The notes: generated by a model not told the origin, from the sequence alone. A stretch of DNA of 64,000 nt from Halogranum rubrum (GCF_900114455.1 NZ_FOTC01000007.1:62001-126000); one strand, 5' to 3'. Positions 51,722 through 59,247 are shown, numbered from the stretch's first letter. Numbers and translations: made by a program.

Positions 51722-52979
51722 CGGCTCAAGTGGGAACTGGCTCGACCAAATAGAACCCGCAGGCACATCGTCGAACTCGAACGGCGATGAGAATAGCATT
51801 GATGAGAGCGCGCCAACCTCGGTTGAAGACGTAGAGGAGCGAGTCATTGAGCACTTTGACGCCCAAGCATGGAACGTCATCGAGGTTATCCTCTCGGCTC
51901 ACGCGACTCACCTCATCAAGGGGACGAGCAGTTGCTTCGGTCTCGTCGTCGAAGGACCGTCAGGAGCAGGGAAAACAACGTGTCTGAGGCCGTTCATTGG
52001 GCTCGACAGTCAGTTTTACCGTAGTGACGATTTTACCCCTGCCTCACTCGTAAGTCAGGATTCGTCGCGCACCGACGAAGAGCTCGAAGAACAGGACCTC
52101 CTCCCACGTATTCGCTACAAGACCGTGCTGAACCCGGACATGGCCAACTGGTTCGCCGGTGACTGGGCCGAGCGCAGTAAGAAGATGCAGGTCCTCGTCC
52201 GCGTCATGGACGGTGAGGGCTACGTCCGTGATGCTGGAACACATGGACGTCGCGGTTACGAGGGCGACTACCCGTTCAATTTCATCGGTGCGACAACGCC
52301 TCTTGACCGACAGGCGTGGAAACTGATGGGACACACGGGTAACCGATTCCTGTTCCACGAGATGACCTCGACTGATGACGAAGAAGCAGATATCGAGGCA
52401 GTCTTCGGTGCGCACGAATACGAACAGAAAGTACAGGAGGTCCGTGAGGTCGTCCATGCATTGCTCAAAGAGCTATGGGAGACATACGGTGGAGTCAATA
52501 GTGCCGATTGCTCTAACCAACCGACGCGAATCCTGCAGGAGCATATCGGCTACTTGGCCAACCTCATTCGCCATGCTCGTGCGCCGATTCATGACGATGG
52601 AACGGCGGGGTTTGAGGACCGGAAACGAGTGATGGGGTTGCTCCACAACTTGGCGCGTGGTCACGCGCTCATCAATGGTCGACAGGTTCTCCAAAAGAAC
52701 GACCTGCAGGTCTGTGCTCGTGTCGCGCTGAGTACGATGCCACGAGAACGACGCCCGCTTGTTCGAGCACTCTTACGCTCGAACGGGTCGCTGCGAACGC
52801 GGGACGTAGAGACCCTCCTGAACATCAGCAAGCCAACAGCAGTGAAGCGGATAGAACTCATGAACACGCTTCAAATCGGCAACTGCTCTGAGGATACTGT
52901 GAAAGGAGGGAAATCGAAGCGGATTACACGGAACCCAGATCTCGACTGGCCATCGGACATCTCCATGCCCGACTTCTAA
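51708..52979 (+). CDS. element-encoded P-loop ATPase with C-terminal winged helix
   Basis: A 423-residue protein. Walker A EGPSGAGKTT is at residues 82-91. FIGATTPL near 190 resembles a sensor-1 strand, and GNRFLFHEM follows with a candidate arginine finger. A winged helix closes the protein (LRTRDVETLLNISKPTAVKRIEL, about 365-387). The start at 51708 is supported by GGAGG about 14 nt upstream. This layout of ATPase plus wHTH is found in replication-initiator or partition proteins; similarity to Orc1/Cdc6 is not close enough to name it. Confidence 0.7.
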   Translation: MSSDDGSSGNWLDQIEPAGTSSNSNGDENSIDESAPTSVEDVEERVIEHFDAQAWNVIEVILSAHATHLIKGTSSCFGLVVEGPSGAGKTTCLRPFIGLDSQFYRSDDFTPASLVSQDSSRTDEELEEQDLLPRIRYKTVLNPDMANWFAGDWAERSKKMQVLVRVMDGEGYVRDAGTHGRRGYEGDYPFNFIGATTPLDRQAWKLMGHTGNRFLFHEMTSTDDEEADIEAVFGAHEYEQKVQEVREVVHALLKELWETYGGVNSADCSNQPTRILQEHIGYLANLIRHARAPIHDDGTAGFEDRKRVMGLLHNLARGHALINGRQVLQKNDLQVCARVALSTMPRERRPLVRALLRSNGSLRTRDVETLLNISKPTAVKRIELMNTLQIGNCSEDTVKGGKSKRITRNPDLDWPSDISMPDF

Positions 52980-53485
52980 CCGCACACCTTCATTTCAATT
53001 TTTCAAAGTGTAAAGCCGGAACAGGTGGGCGTGTACGAGTATCGAACAAAATCATTGGTGTGTGATAGAGTCCTGTTGATAGCTACAGTACTGACGTAGA
53101 TGCACGCCTACCCGTTCCCCTTTTACACTTTTACTTTCTGATACGAATTAGACAGTAGATGTCTACAGTTGTAGTGAGACAGTCAATGACGAAGAGTGTT
53201 CGATGGGTATGTGAGGATACAGAGAGCAGTTCTCCTCGTTCGTTGCACTTGTCCGGTTGGTCCGTCCGTCCCAATTGTCACTCGTTATTCCTCTATCTCG
53301 AATTTGGCAGGGGATGGATTCAGCACGCTTCTGACAGCGTTCGGTGAGGTTTCTGTGGGCGTGCTGAATAGAGCGCGCGAATCGGTCACGAGACATGCGT
53401 CATCTCGAAGCCCAATCATGAGAAAATAACTAATAGTGTGATTGACGGGTGGTGCGGAAACGCAGCACCGATTGCATTGGGCCAC
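52980..53485. other. non-coding segment with inverted GTGTAAA repeats
   Basis: No credible gene; the open frames on both strands are short and not haloarchaeal in composition. AAAGTGTAAAG near 53005 and its inverse CTTTTACACTTT near 53125 form an inverted pair about 120 bp apart. The segment separates the ATPase gene from the convergent membrane-protein gene. An origin-like role for the element is possible. Confidence 0.4.
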
Positions 53486-53896
53486 TCAGTATTCAGACCC
53501 CGACTTACTAGTCTGGCTGGTTAGTATCCGGACGAGTAGTTCGAGGATGAACACCGAGACCGCGTAGATGCCAACGATCGCGAATCCGTTGTTTAGAAGG
53601 ACGCGATCGATGTTGGTCGACGGAACTACCGCCCAGCGGGCAACGAGCAAGCCAAGATACAGAACTAGACCGACCAGAATGGCCACAGGAACTCTGAACA
53701 TGGATGAGTAGTTTCGTACGAGTTCAGTTGCGACTGTGAATGCGAGACCGACACTGAAGCCTAGCCCGATGACCTGACCTATGATGTAGTAGGTGTTGAG
53801 CCCACCACCGCCTTTTGTTGAGTAGATGAACCCAAGTGAAAATAGATAGCATACGAGAAGTAGGACAGCTAGAATCCGTGTTCGACTCCAGTTCAT
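53486..53896 (-). CDS. element-encoded four-helix membrane protein
   Basis: A 136-residue protein with four hydrophobic segments (about 8-24, 35-58, 68-86 and 105-126). ATG 53896 is preferred to an upstream frame because the first helix then begins directly after a short basic NWSRTR stretch. Its last residues are TSQTSKSGSEY. It has no recognised family. It could be an effector, immunity or anchoring protein in the element; function unknown. Confidence 0.6.
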   Translation of the reverse strand: MNWSRTRILAVLLLVCYLFSLGFIYSTKGGGGLNTYYIIGQVIGLGFSVGLAFTVATELVRNYSSMFRVPVAILVGLVLYLGLLVARWAVVPSTNIDRVLLNNGFAIVGIYAVSVFILELLVRILTSQTSKSGSEY

Positions 53897-54164
53897 GATA
53901 GATACGAGGTAATATTCGGGACAGTGTAAGTAGTTTATGTGGACATGTTCTTGAGACACTGCGAGATACACTCTCTATATTCAGCACGCGACTTCTGACA
54001 GCACTTGGGTAGGTCAACAAGTCCGGTGATTTTCTCATGCACATCTCGAAGAGACCGACGTGGAGACTCGTTTTGTTGTTTGCCGGGATGCGAACGTCGA
54101 TTGATAACGTGAATTTGTTTCTCGCGTATATCTCCGCGTTTGCTCGCGTTGTGATTCACGTTCG

Positions 54165-54956
54165 TCAACCCTGGTACGGGGTCTGTCGGGTTTCGCAGTT
54201 GGACACTTGACATCGAGAACAATTCGGAGCTTTCGCACAAACAGGAGCAAGCCCGATTTCATCAAGTCCAGCACCATGAAGCCAAATCACGCGGTCGATG
54301 AGACTGAGCGATTCGCCCGTCACGTCCGACATCTCCTCTAGCACTTTGTCGATACCCTTGATGTCTTCTTCATTCTCAATGAGACCGATTCGGTGCACAA
54401 TGCGCTTCACGTGGACGTCACGCTTGATGACGGAGGCATAACCGATTTCCTTGAGAAACTCACGGGTCGTTTCGGGGCCGAGGAATTTGAACTTGGACTT
54501 CACATCGGTTATCGCGGGAGCCGGTTCGTCGAAGGTGTCTAGGTACGACGCGAATGACCCGTAGTCATCAACAACTGCGCTGAACGTCGCGGCGTTCGCG
54601 GACATCCCTCGTATTTTCCCCTCGTGCCTAATGAGCGAGGAATCGTCGAGGAAGCGTTGAATGTCGTCTTCGCTGTAATGAGCGGCGTGTTCGTAGTCGC
54701 CAAATACTTCGCGTAGTCGTGGCGCAAAGGCGAGGTACTTTGACCAACTGAATCCCGAGGAGAACACACTCGCAATCATGTGTTCGAAGATCTGCTCGTC
54801 GGTAAGGTCGTGATAGTCCTGATTGCGCAGGGCATCGAGGTGGTCGTGCAACCCGTCTGTGTTGTCGGCTTCTGTTTCGAGTGTCCCCACGAGGTCTGTG
54901 TATAGCTCTCGGAGTTTGTCGCCATTTGTGCCGTCGTGAATGTTATTCCATCCCAT
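54165..54956 (-). CDS. HhH-GPD DNA glycosylase with C-terminal Fe-S loop
   Basis: A 263-residue protein. The early part resembles 3-methyladenine DNA glycosylase (FSWSKYLAFAPRLREVF at about 69-85, SSLIRHEGKIRG at about 106-117). The helix-hairpin-helix lies at about 157-171 (FKFLGPETTREFLKEIG), and the catalytic Asp is Asp180 in KRDVHVKRIVHRIG. Cys240, Cys246, Cys249 and Cys254 form a compact loop like the Fe-S cluster of endonuclease III/MutY. It likely removes a damaged or modified base. On a mobile element it may target modified foreign DNA or protect the element. Confidence 0.8.
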   Translation of the reverse strand: MGWNNIHDGTNGDKLRELYTDLVGTLETEADNTDGLHDHLDALRNQDYHDLTDEQIFEHMIASVFSSGFSWSKYLAFAPRLREVFGDYEHAAHYSEDDIQRFLDDSSLIRHEGKIRGMSANAATFSAVVDDYGSFASYLDTFDEPAPAITDVKSKFKFLGPETTREFLKEIGYASVIKRDVHVKRIVHRIGLIENEEDIKGIDKVLEEMSDVTGESLSLIDRVIWLHGAGLDEIGLAPVCAKAPNCSRCQVSNCETRQTPYQG

Positions 54957-55169
54957 ATTCGAATGCGAGAGGCTACGGTATTATGTCTATCCCCGAACAC
55001 TACGTGGAGAGCAATCAACGCCTGAAAGCTTGAATTAGAGGACAGTCACAACGTTTAGTTACGAGCAACGAAGGGGATGCAATAGTTCTACAGGATACTT
55101 GGTGTTAGGACAACGGCAGTTCTGGCATCACCGTTTGGAGAACTTGTGTAGAATGTGGAATTCGACTGC

Positions 55170-55949
55170 TCAGTCTTCTTGTTCGTCGCTTAGCAATATA
55201 TCCCAGTTCTGGTCCACGTCAACCATCCATCGAAACGCGTTCAATGCGGCTTCACCATCTCGAGAGATACTGATAACCTTGTTTCGACCTTGTTTCGTTA
55301 CATCCACCCATCCTCTCTCCATTAATGGTTCAAGAATATCGGTGTCCAATAGACGGTATTTCCCTTTTCCAGCAACGTTTCGACGAATGTAGGGAAGACC
55401 AGCGCGCTCACTGAAATGAATGATGTCACCCTTTGTTGGAGGTTCCTCAACGGTTTCTTGATTTAGATACCGATGTATGTACTCCATGACAGTGACTTGC
55501 TCTGATGCTGGTGCATCAATCGGATAACTCGGGAGCTCAGCGACCTCTCCAATGCCCGATGGTCGTTCTTTGTATGTTTCCGCTTTACCGTAGTAGGCTG
55601 TTGAGCCCATTACCATCGACGCAATCATACCAGCGATGGCGGTTACTTTGCTCCCGGCTGAAACATTCACGTAGACATCATCGTCTTCGTGCTCAAATAT
55701 CAATTCTGCAATCTTCCCGAGTGATTCATACAGGTTGAAAATGTCGCATCGATGGATCTCATAGTCTATGTTTCGTTGTGAGAGACCTTCTTCAACTAGT
55801 TCTAAACACTCGTCTGCTTCAGGGTCGTTTTCGGTATGTGTGACGACCTCAACTTTGTCTGCTCGAAAATTCTCTGCTGGAAGGACAATACGCTCTACCT
55901 CATATCCCATCGGCATGATGTGAATCCGTTCACGAACACTCAATCCCAT
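55170..55949 (-). CDS. CARF-like sensor with wHTH (HFX_2341/DUF6293-type regulator)
   Basis: A 259-residue protein. The N-terminal Rossmann-like domain (about 5-125) has VYVNVSAGSKVTAIAGMIAS at about 92-111, the CARF-type phosphate-binding loop seen in Csa3-like and DUF6293 regulators. A winged helix fills about 165-250. CARF domains bind cyclic nucleotides in CRISPR signalling, but no CRISPR array, cas gene or nucleotide cyclase lies in this window. Its promoter overlaps a GTACTA array that could be its operator. It may sense a nucleotide and regulate the element. Confidence 0.8.
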   Translation of the reverse strand: MGLSVRERIHIMPMGYEVERIVLPAENFRADKVEVVTHTENDPEADECLELVEEGLSQRNIDYEIHRCDIFNLYESLGKIAELIFEHEDDDVYVNVSAGSKVTAIAGMIASMVMGSTAYYGKAETYKERPSGIGEVAELPSYPIDAPASEQVTVMEYIHRYLNQETVEEPPTKGDIIHFSERAGLPYIRRNVAGKGKYRLLDTDILEPLMERGWVDVTKQGRNKVISISRDGEAALNAFRWMVDVDQNWDILLSDEQED

Positions 55950-55965
55950 ACGTTGGGACTCATTC

Positions 55966-56021
55966 CCATAGTACTAAAGTTCTGTGACTATCGTACTAGT
56001 TCGGCTTTGACCGTACTATGG
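55966..56021. promoter_or_regulatory. GTACTA operator-like array upstream of the CARF-like gene
   Basis: GTACTA occurs at 55971-55976, 55993-55998 and 56013-56018, spaced 22 and 20 bp apart, about two helical turns. The outer copies form an inverted repeat, CCATAGTAC (55966-55974) with GTACTATGG (56013-56021). The first overlaps the likely minus-strand TATA region, fitting autoregulation. Confidence 0.6.
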
Positions 56022-56091
56022 AACTATAGATAGTATGGTGGTTGGGGAAAACCCTTAAGTGAGAAGGTGCGTTATTGTCAGTTAGATATAC

Positions 56092-56268
56092 GTCGGACTT
56101 CCCGACCTAATCGATGGTAAACACGTAGGAAAACTCGACCCGCGCACTCCTGGCAGGGAAACTCGCGGGTCGATGGGATAGCCACATTGATACCCGGCAC
56201 AGTTGCCGAGGGATTCAGGCCCCTCGTTGGGTAGGTATCAAGGGCTTAGCCGAACGTTTGGTGGCCCT
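56092..56268 (+). ncRNA. candidate structured RNA in the element
   Basis: Dense perfect stems in a gene-free region. P0: 56092-56096/56102-56106. P1: 9 bp, 56136-56144/56164-56172. P2: 8 bp, 56187-56194/56234-56241, enclosing P2a 56195-56199/56204-56208 and P2b 56209-56212/56221-56224, a three-way-junction shape. P3: 56242-56245/56264-56267 with an inner CCGAAC/GTTTGG pairing (one G-U). TATA-like TTAGATATAC at about 56083 would start transcription near 56110. Orientation is inferred from this box; no known RNA family was recognised. Confidence 0.55.
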
Positions 56269-56300
56269 AGTAATATACATTACCCTTCTTTCAAGGTGAC

Positions 56301-56906
56301 GTGTCACTGAGACATTTGAGCTCCACATCAAACTCATCTAACCCCGGCAACGGGATGACGAACTGGGAGGACCTCTCCCGCTCGCGCAAGCGAGTTGCAA
56401 AGACTATCAGCCACGTTCACGGCCCATCGACGTTTGAACGCCCCGAACTCCGCAAGGACGTGAAGGCGTCAACGACGGTAGAGGATTCTATCGACGACAA
56501 ATATAGCGTCCTTACTTCGTTGAAGTACACAACTCTCCTGAACGGACTCGTCGAAGACGGGTATCTCGTCAAGGAGTATCAGGGCGGTAAGAACCCTATC
56601 ATCCTCGACCTCGAGTATGATAAGGACCGTGACAACACGAACGCGGCCCCGTACGGCAATGCAAGCAAACTTCACTCGGTCGTAGACCAAGTTCTGGACC
56701 GAGAAGGCATGGGCCGAGGTGCTCTCGGCAATGTCAACTCGAATGACTTCAACGGCGTTCGGGACGCGGTGAACCGTACGCTAGGCCGAACGGTTCTCGT
56801 TACTGTCTCAGAAGCGAGTGAATACCGCTTCACACCGAGCGGATACAGTCTCGCAGACGAAATGGCGAGAGACTTCGAGCCGGAAGAAGACGAAGACGCT
56901 TCGTAG
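56301..56906 (+). CDS. element-encoded HTH-like protein
   Basis: A 201-residue protein, or 183 residues from ATG 56355. GTG 56301 is preferred because TAATATAC lies about 25 nt upstream (56271-56278), predicting a leaderless transcript. A probable winged helix spans about 65-100 (SVLTSLKYTTLLNGLVEDGYLVKEY), and a second helical domain follows (about 120-170). The C-terminus is acidic. A role as element regulator or excision-control protein is possible. Codon use is less GC-rich than the flanks. Confidence 0.65.
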   Translation: MSLRHLSSTSNSSNPGNGMTNWEDLSRSRKRVAKTISHVHGPSTFERPELRKDVKASTTVEDSIDDKYSVLTSLKYTTLLNGLVEDGYLVKEYQGGKNPIILDLEYDKDRDNTNAAPYGNASKLHSVVDQVLDREGMGRGALGNVNSNDFNGVRDAVNRTLGRTVLVTVSEASEYRFTPSGYSLADEMARDFEPEEDEDAS

Positions 56907-56952
56907 CCTCACTTCTGCGACACGGCTGCGAGGCTACACAAGGTTTTCTTTT

Positions 56953-57966
56953 TTAGATGTTTCCGAGATAGCCACGTCGTTGCTCTAGCTTCTGTTCCTC
57001 GCTACGCCGGTCGTAGTGTGCATCAAGCACTTTCTGCCCGACGTTCATGCGGTCGCTAACGACTTTCTCAGGCACGTCACTCGAAAGATGATGCGTGATA
57101 CTCCCACGCCGAATCGCGTGTGGGCTGATACTCGATGGACATCCATGTGCCTGTCCGTAACTCGTTGCCTCACAGTCGTCGATTGAACGCCCGTGCGGGC
57201 ATTCTCCGGTATAGTAGCAAGGTGAAGTGACGTGGTAGACGTACGCTCTCATCGTGTTCTTATGCAATCGTCCTCGCTTGCTCGCAAACAATGGGTTTCG
57301 GTCATAGTCATCGGTCACGTTTGGACGGATGGTATCGAGCCAGTCATCTACGACACGACAGACACGTTCGTTGAGTGCGACGAATCGTTCGCCTTGCTTG
57401 CCGTTCTTCAGCCGTGTCTCGGTCTCTGGCCGATGTCTGAGTTTGAGACAAGCTTTGCGTGGGTAGTAGTCGTCAACGTCGAGACTGTGTGCGCTCCCTG
57501 TTCGTATGCCTGTGTGCCAGAGGATCTCCAGAAGGGTGTGACGACAGGAGGCGTATTCGAATTTGTGGAGATATTCGAGTACGTCTTCGGCTGTGTCGGC
57601 TTCGAGCATCACGTCACGCTGGTTTTCGCCGTGTTTCAGAGTGGGCGAGATAACCTTGTCATGCAGGTTGTCTTCGACAGCGTTGATGCCCTCGCAGAAT
57701 CGTATGAACACGCGGAGCGTGTCGAGCTGCGTTTTCAACGTGACGTTGTTCAGGTCGCCGTCGTCACGCCGCCATAGTCGGTAACGATGCACCGAACGCC
57801 CGTTGATGTCGTTGAGGTTGTCGATGTCGTACTCGTTGCACCAGCGTATGAAGTGGTTGAGTCGGTAGTTGTGCGCTTTGTACGTTGCTTCTGTGACCTC
57901 GTCTTGTCGTGAGGCGAGGTACATTTCTTTCGCGTCGGCAGGTGTTATTGGTTCGAGTTCGCTCAT
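56953..57966 (-). CDS. tyrosine recombinase/integrase
   Basis: Integrase of 337 residues; the start at 57966 (MSELEP) was chosen because the upstream frame has no haloarchaeal features. Catalytic residues are Arg155 (HTGIRTG), His283 and Arg286 (SPHAIRRG) and Tyr318 (DAHYDRR). A SAM-like N-terminal core-binding domain covers about 8-100. Four cysteines (250, 256, 265, 276) form a probable zinc site before the HxxR box, a hallmark of haloarchaeal integrases. It lies next to attR and almost certainly catalysed the tRNA-Lys integration. Confidence 0.92.
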   Translation of the reverse strand: MSELEPITPADAKEMYLASRQDEVTEATYKAHNYRLNHFIRWCNEYDIDNLNDINGRSVHRYRLWRRDDGDLNNVTLKTQLDTLRVFIRFCEGINAVEDNLHDKVISPTLKHGENQRDVMLEADTAEDVLEYLHKFEYASCRHTLLEILWHTGIRTGSAHSLDVDDYYPRKACLKLRHRPETETRLKNGKQGERFVALNERVCRVVDDWLDTIRPNVTDDYDRNPLFASKRGRLHKNTMRAYVYHVTSPCYYTGECPHGRSIDDCEATSYGQAHGCPSSISPHAIRRGSITHHLSSDVPEKVVSDRMNVGQKVLDAHYDRRSEEQKLEQRRGYLGNI

Positions 57967-58043
57967 GCGTTCACCTGCAAAGGACTCGTGTGCGTTGTGT
58001 CGCGTTTGAGGTTCGCGTCTGACTCGTAATCGACGGTCGTGTT

Positions 58044-58087
58044 CCCCGCGAACTGTGTGAGCGGGGGCTAGTCGGGCTACGCCCGAC
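58044..58087. other. two adjacent hairpins beside attR
   Basis: Perfect stems 58044-58049/58061-58066 (6 bp) and 58071-58077/58081-58087 (7 bp, 3-nt loop), between the integrase start and attR. They may form part of the recombination site, a regulatory leader of the integrase, or a terminator. The region 57967-58268 has no gene. Confidence 0.5.
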
Positions 58088-58096
58088 GTTGGTGAG

Positions 58097-58115
58097 AATC
58101 GCGCCCGGCCCGCTT
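58097..58115 (+). repeat. attR, 19-bp direct repeat
   Basis: Exact copy of 50773-50791. Chromosomal sequence that originally followed tRNA-Lys continues from 58116, including a hairpin and a tRNA 3'-end mimic module. Confidence 0.92.
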
Positions 58116-58135
58116 CTCTCGGAACTACCTCGACA

Positions 58136-58156
58136 GCGAGCGCCTCGTGCGCTCGC
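58136..58156 (+). terminator. hairpin in the displaced tRNA-Lys downstream region
   Basis: Perfect 8-bp stem, 58136-58143 with 58149-58156, and a 5-nt loop. Before integration it would have stood about 23 nt past the tRNA-Lys 3' end, just as the 7-bp hairpin does after tRNA-Leu. It may be a terminator or processing element. Confidence 0.45.
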
Positions 58157-58184
58157 AACTCGCAGTTTCGCGGGTGCGGGTGTC

Positions 58185-58257
58185 GAAGCGATTTGAATCA
58201 GGGAACGAAACGAGCGTCAGCGAGTGGAGTGACCGTGGTTCAAATCGTGCCCTGCTC
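58185..58257 (+). repeat. tRNA 3'-end mimic module displaced from tRNA-Lys
   Basis: Module related to the one beside tRNA-Leu. Shared blocks are CAGGGAACG and GGAGTGACCG. TTCAAATCG with 10 further bases at 58239-58257 matches the T-arm/acceptor end of tRNA-Lys at 16 of 19 positions. The opening arm CGATTTGAA (58189-58197) is perfectly complementary to TTCAAATCG (58239-58247). In the tRNA-Leu copy both arms changed together, keeping the pairing. Confidence 0.7.
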
Positions 58258-58268
58258 TCACGTATCTC

Positions 58269-58424
58269 TCACCGACTCCTCGGCGGCTCGTAGTCGTCAG
58301 AGAGGAAGATACTGTCCTGTTTAGGGTCGAAGTATACTTCGAGCGCACGCAACGTTCCGGCGTACGCTGCGCCCATGACGAACACGAAACCGGCGACGAG
58401 AGGGAAGACGAGTTCGGCGACCAT
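58269..58424 (-). CDS. 51-aa single-helix membrane microprotein
   Basis: ATG at 58424, stop at 58269. The protein has one hydrophobic segment (about 1-26, ELVFPLVAGFVFVMGAAYAG) and a polar tail with SDDYEPPRSR. It lies 3 bp after the stop of the next membrane-protein gene, so the two probably form an operon. The pattern and spacing support a real gene. Function unknown; a small partner of the neighbour is likely. Confidence 0.65.
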   Translation of the reverse strand: MVAELVFPLVAGFVFVMGAAYAGTLRALEVYFDPKQDSIFLSDDYEPPRSR

Positions 58425-58427
58425 TTG

Positions 58428-58718
58428 TTATCGGCCCTCATTCAGCAGTAATAAATCGGTTTCGAAAAAGCGACTCAGTCCCCGCCACCGCCACCACACC
58501 AGATACAGCAACAGCACGCCGTCGACGACGAGAAACAGGCCGAATCCGTATCCGAGTAGATTCGGCGAGGCGTGTGGCGACAGCACCATCGCCGCACCGA
58601 CCCACATCGCGACGACGGCGACGATGGTCCAGAAGAGGTCTCCCACCGCACCGACGATACCGTCCCGAACTGCCCGCGCAGTAACCTGTCGATGCTCGAC
58701 TCCTGTGTCGCCGCTCAT
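58428..58718 (-). CDS. small two- to three-helix membrane protein
   Basis: A 96-residue protein from ATG 58718. Segments at about 29-46 (LFWTIVAVVAMWVGAAMV) and 54-75 (LLGYGFGLFLVVDGVLLLYL) are membrane helices, with a basic region following. It precedes the 51-aa protein by 3 bp. No family or function recognised. A start three codons upstream (58727) is less likely. Confidence 0.65.
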   Translation of the reverse strand: MSGDTGVEHRQVTARAVRDGIVGAVGDLFWTIVAVVAMWVGAAMVLSPHASPNLLGYGFGLFLVVDGVLLLYLVWWRWRGLSRFFETDLLLLNEGR

Positions 58719-58839
58719 GTCCACCATCTAATCAGTCGGTGAGTATATTTCTGTGGGTTTGTGCGTGCATAGAGGTGGGCCGCCGACACCAGTCGCTATC
58801 GACTTTGCGTCGAAGAGAAAGTGAGGGTCGTCTCGGGAG

Positions 58840-59196
58840 TTAGTCTTCGGTCTCTTCGTCGAAGTCGACGTCGACGCTCGGGTCGTCGTCGGACGAACCG
58901 AACGGGCCGACGCCCTTCGACTGTGCGAGGACGGCGAAGACGATGACGAGAAGCAGCAGCACGACGGTGCCTAGTCCGGGACCGGAGCTACTGTCGTCGT
59001 CGACGTCTTCCTCTTCGGTGTCGTCGACGAACTGGAGCGTCGACTCCGCGAGCACTTCGCGGACGGCCTCTTTGATGGTCTCTTTGTCGACGCCCTGCTC
59101 TGCGTCGGTGAGTTCTTTGATCTGCTCGGCGTCGATGCTGATCTCTTCTGGAGTCGTCTCTGTAACGTCGTCGGCGGACTCGTTGCTGTCGCTCAT
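58840..59196 (-). CDS. acidic single-helix membrane protein, unknown function
   Basis: A 118-residue protein. An acidic N-terminal part with a coiled-coil-like stretch (IDAEQIKELTDAEQGVDKETIKEAV, cut here after about residue 46) precedes one hydrophobic helix (GLGTVVLLLLVIVFAVLA, about 75-92) and an acidic tail. A membrane-anchored adaptor is suggested by this layout. It lies 51 bp past the start codon side of the aminotransferase gene, on the same strand. Confidence 0.6.
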   Translation of the reverse strand: MSDSNESADDVTETTPEEISIDAEQIKELTDAEQGVDKETIKEAVREVLAESTLQFVDDTEEEDVDDDSSSGPGLGTVVLLLLVIVFAVLAQSKGVGPFGSSDDDPSVDVDFDEETED

Positions 59197-59247
59197 GACA
59201 CCTGTCTCAACGGACGGGGAATATGTATGGTTGGCGGCCCCGGACGC

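Larger units (their letters stand above)
50773..58115. mobile_element. integrated element of about 7.3 kb at tRNA-Lys
   Basis: Bounded by the 19-bp att repeats. It encodes its own tyrosine recombinase beside attR, an AAA-like ATPase/wHTH protein, a CARF-like regulator, an HhH DNA glycosylase and several unknown genes. The interior has clearly lower GC and long non-coding stretches, unlike the flanks. No virus structural or conjugation gene was recognised, so it may be a plasmid-derived or satellite element. Confidence 0.88.

Noticed and set aside
53159-53429. Short frames in the non-coding middle of the element
   Set aside because: No fold, no start context and no codon bias.
53935-54240. 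101-residue frame on the minus strand beside the DNA glycosylase
   Set aside because: Basic composition and overlap with the glycosylase C-terminus; a CC/CxxxC-like tail is present but too weak to call it a gene.
56092-56268. RNase P RNA, SRP RNA or a tRNA as explanation for the structured segment
   Set aside because: None of their conserved sequence blocks is present, and no anticodon or T-arm is found.
50773-58115. CRISPR locus suggested by the CARF-like protein
   Set aside because: No repeat-spacer array or cas gene was seen in this window; a lone CARF-like regulator is not evidence of CRISPR.
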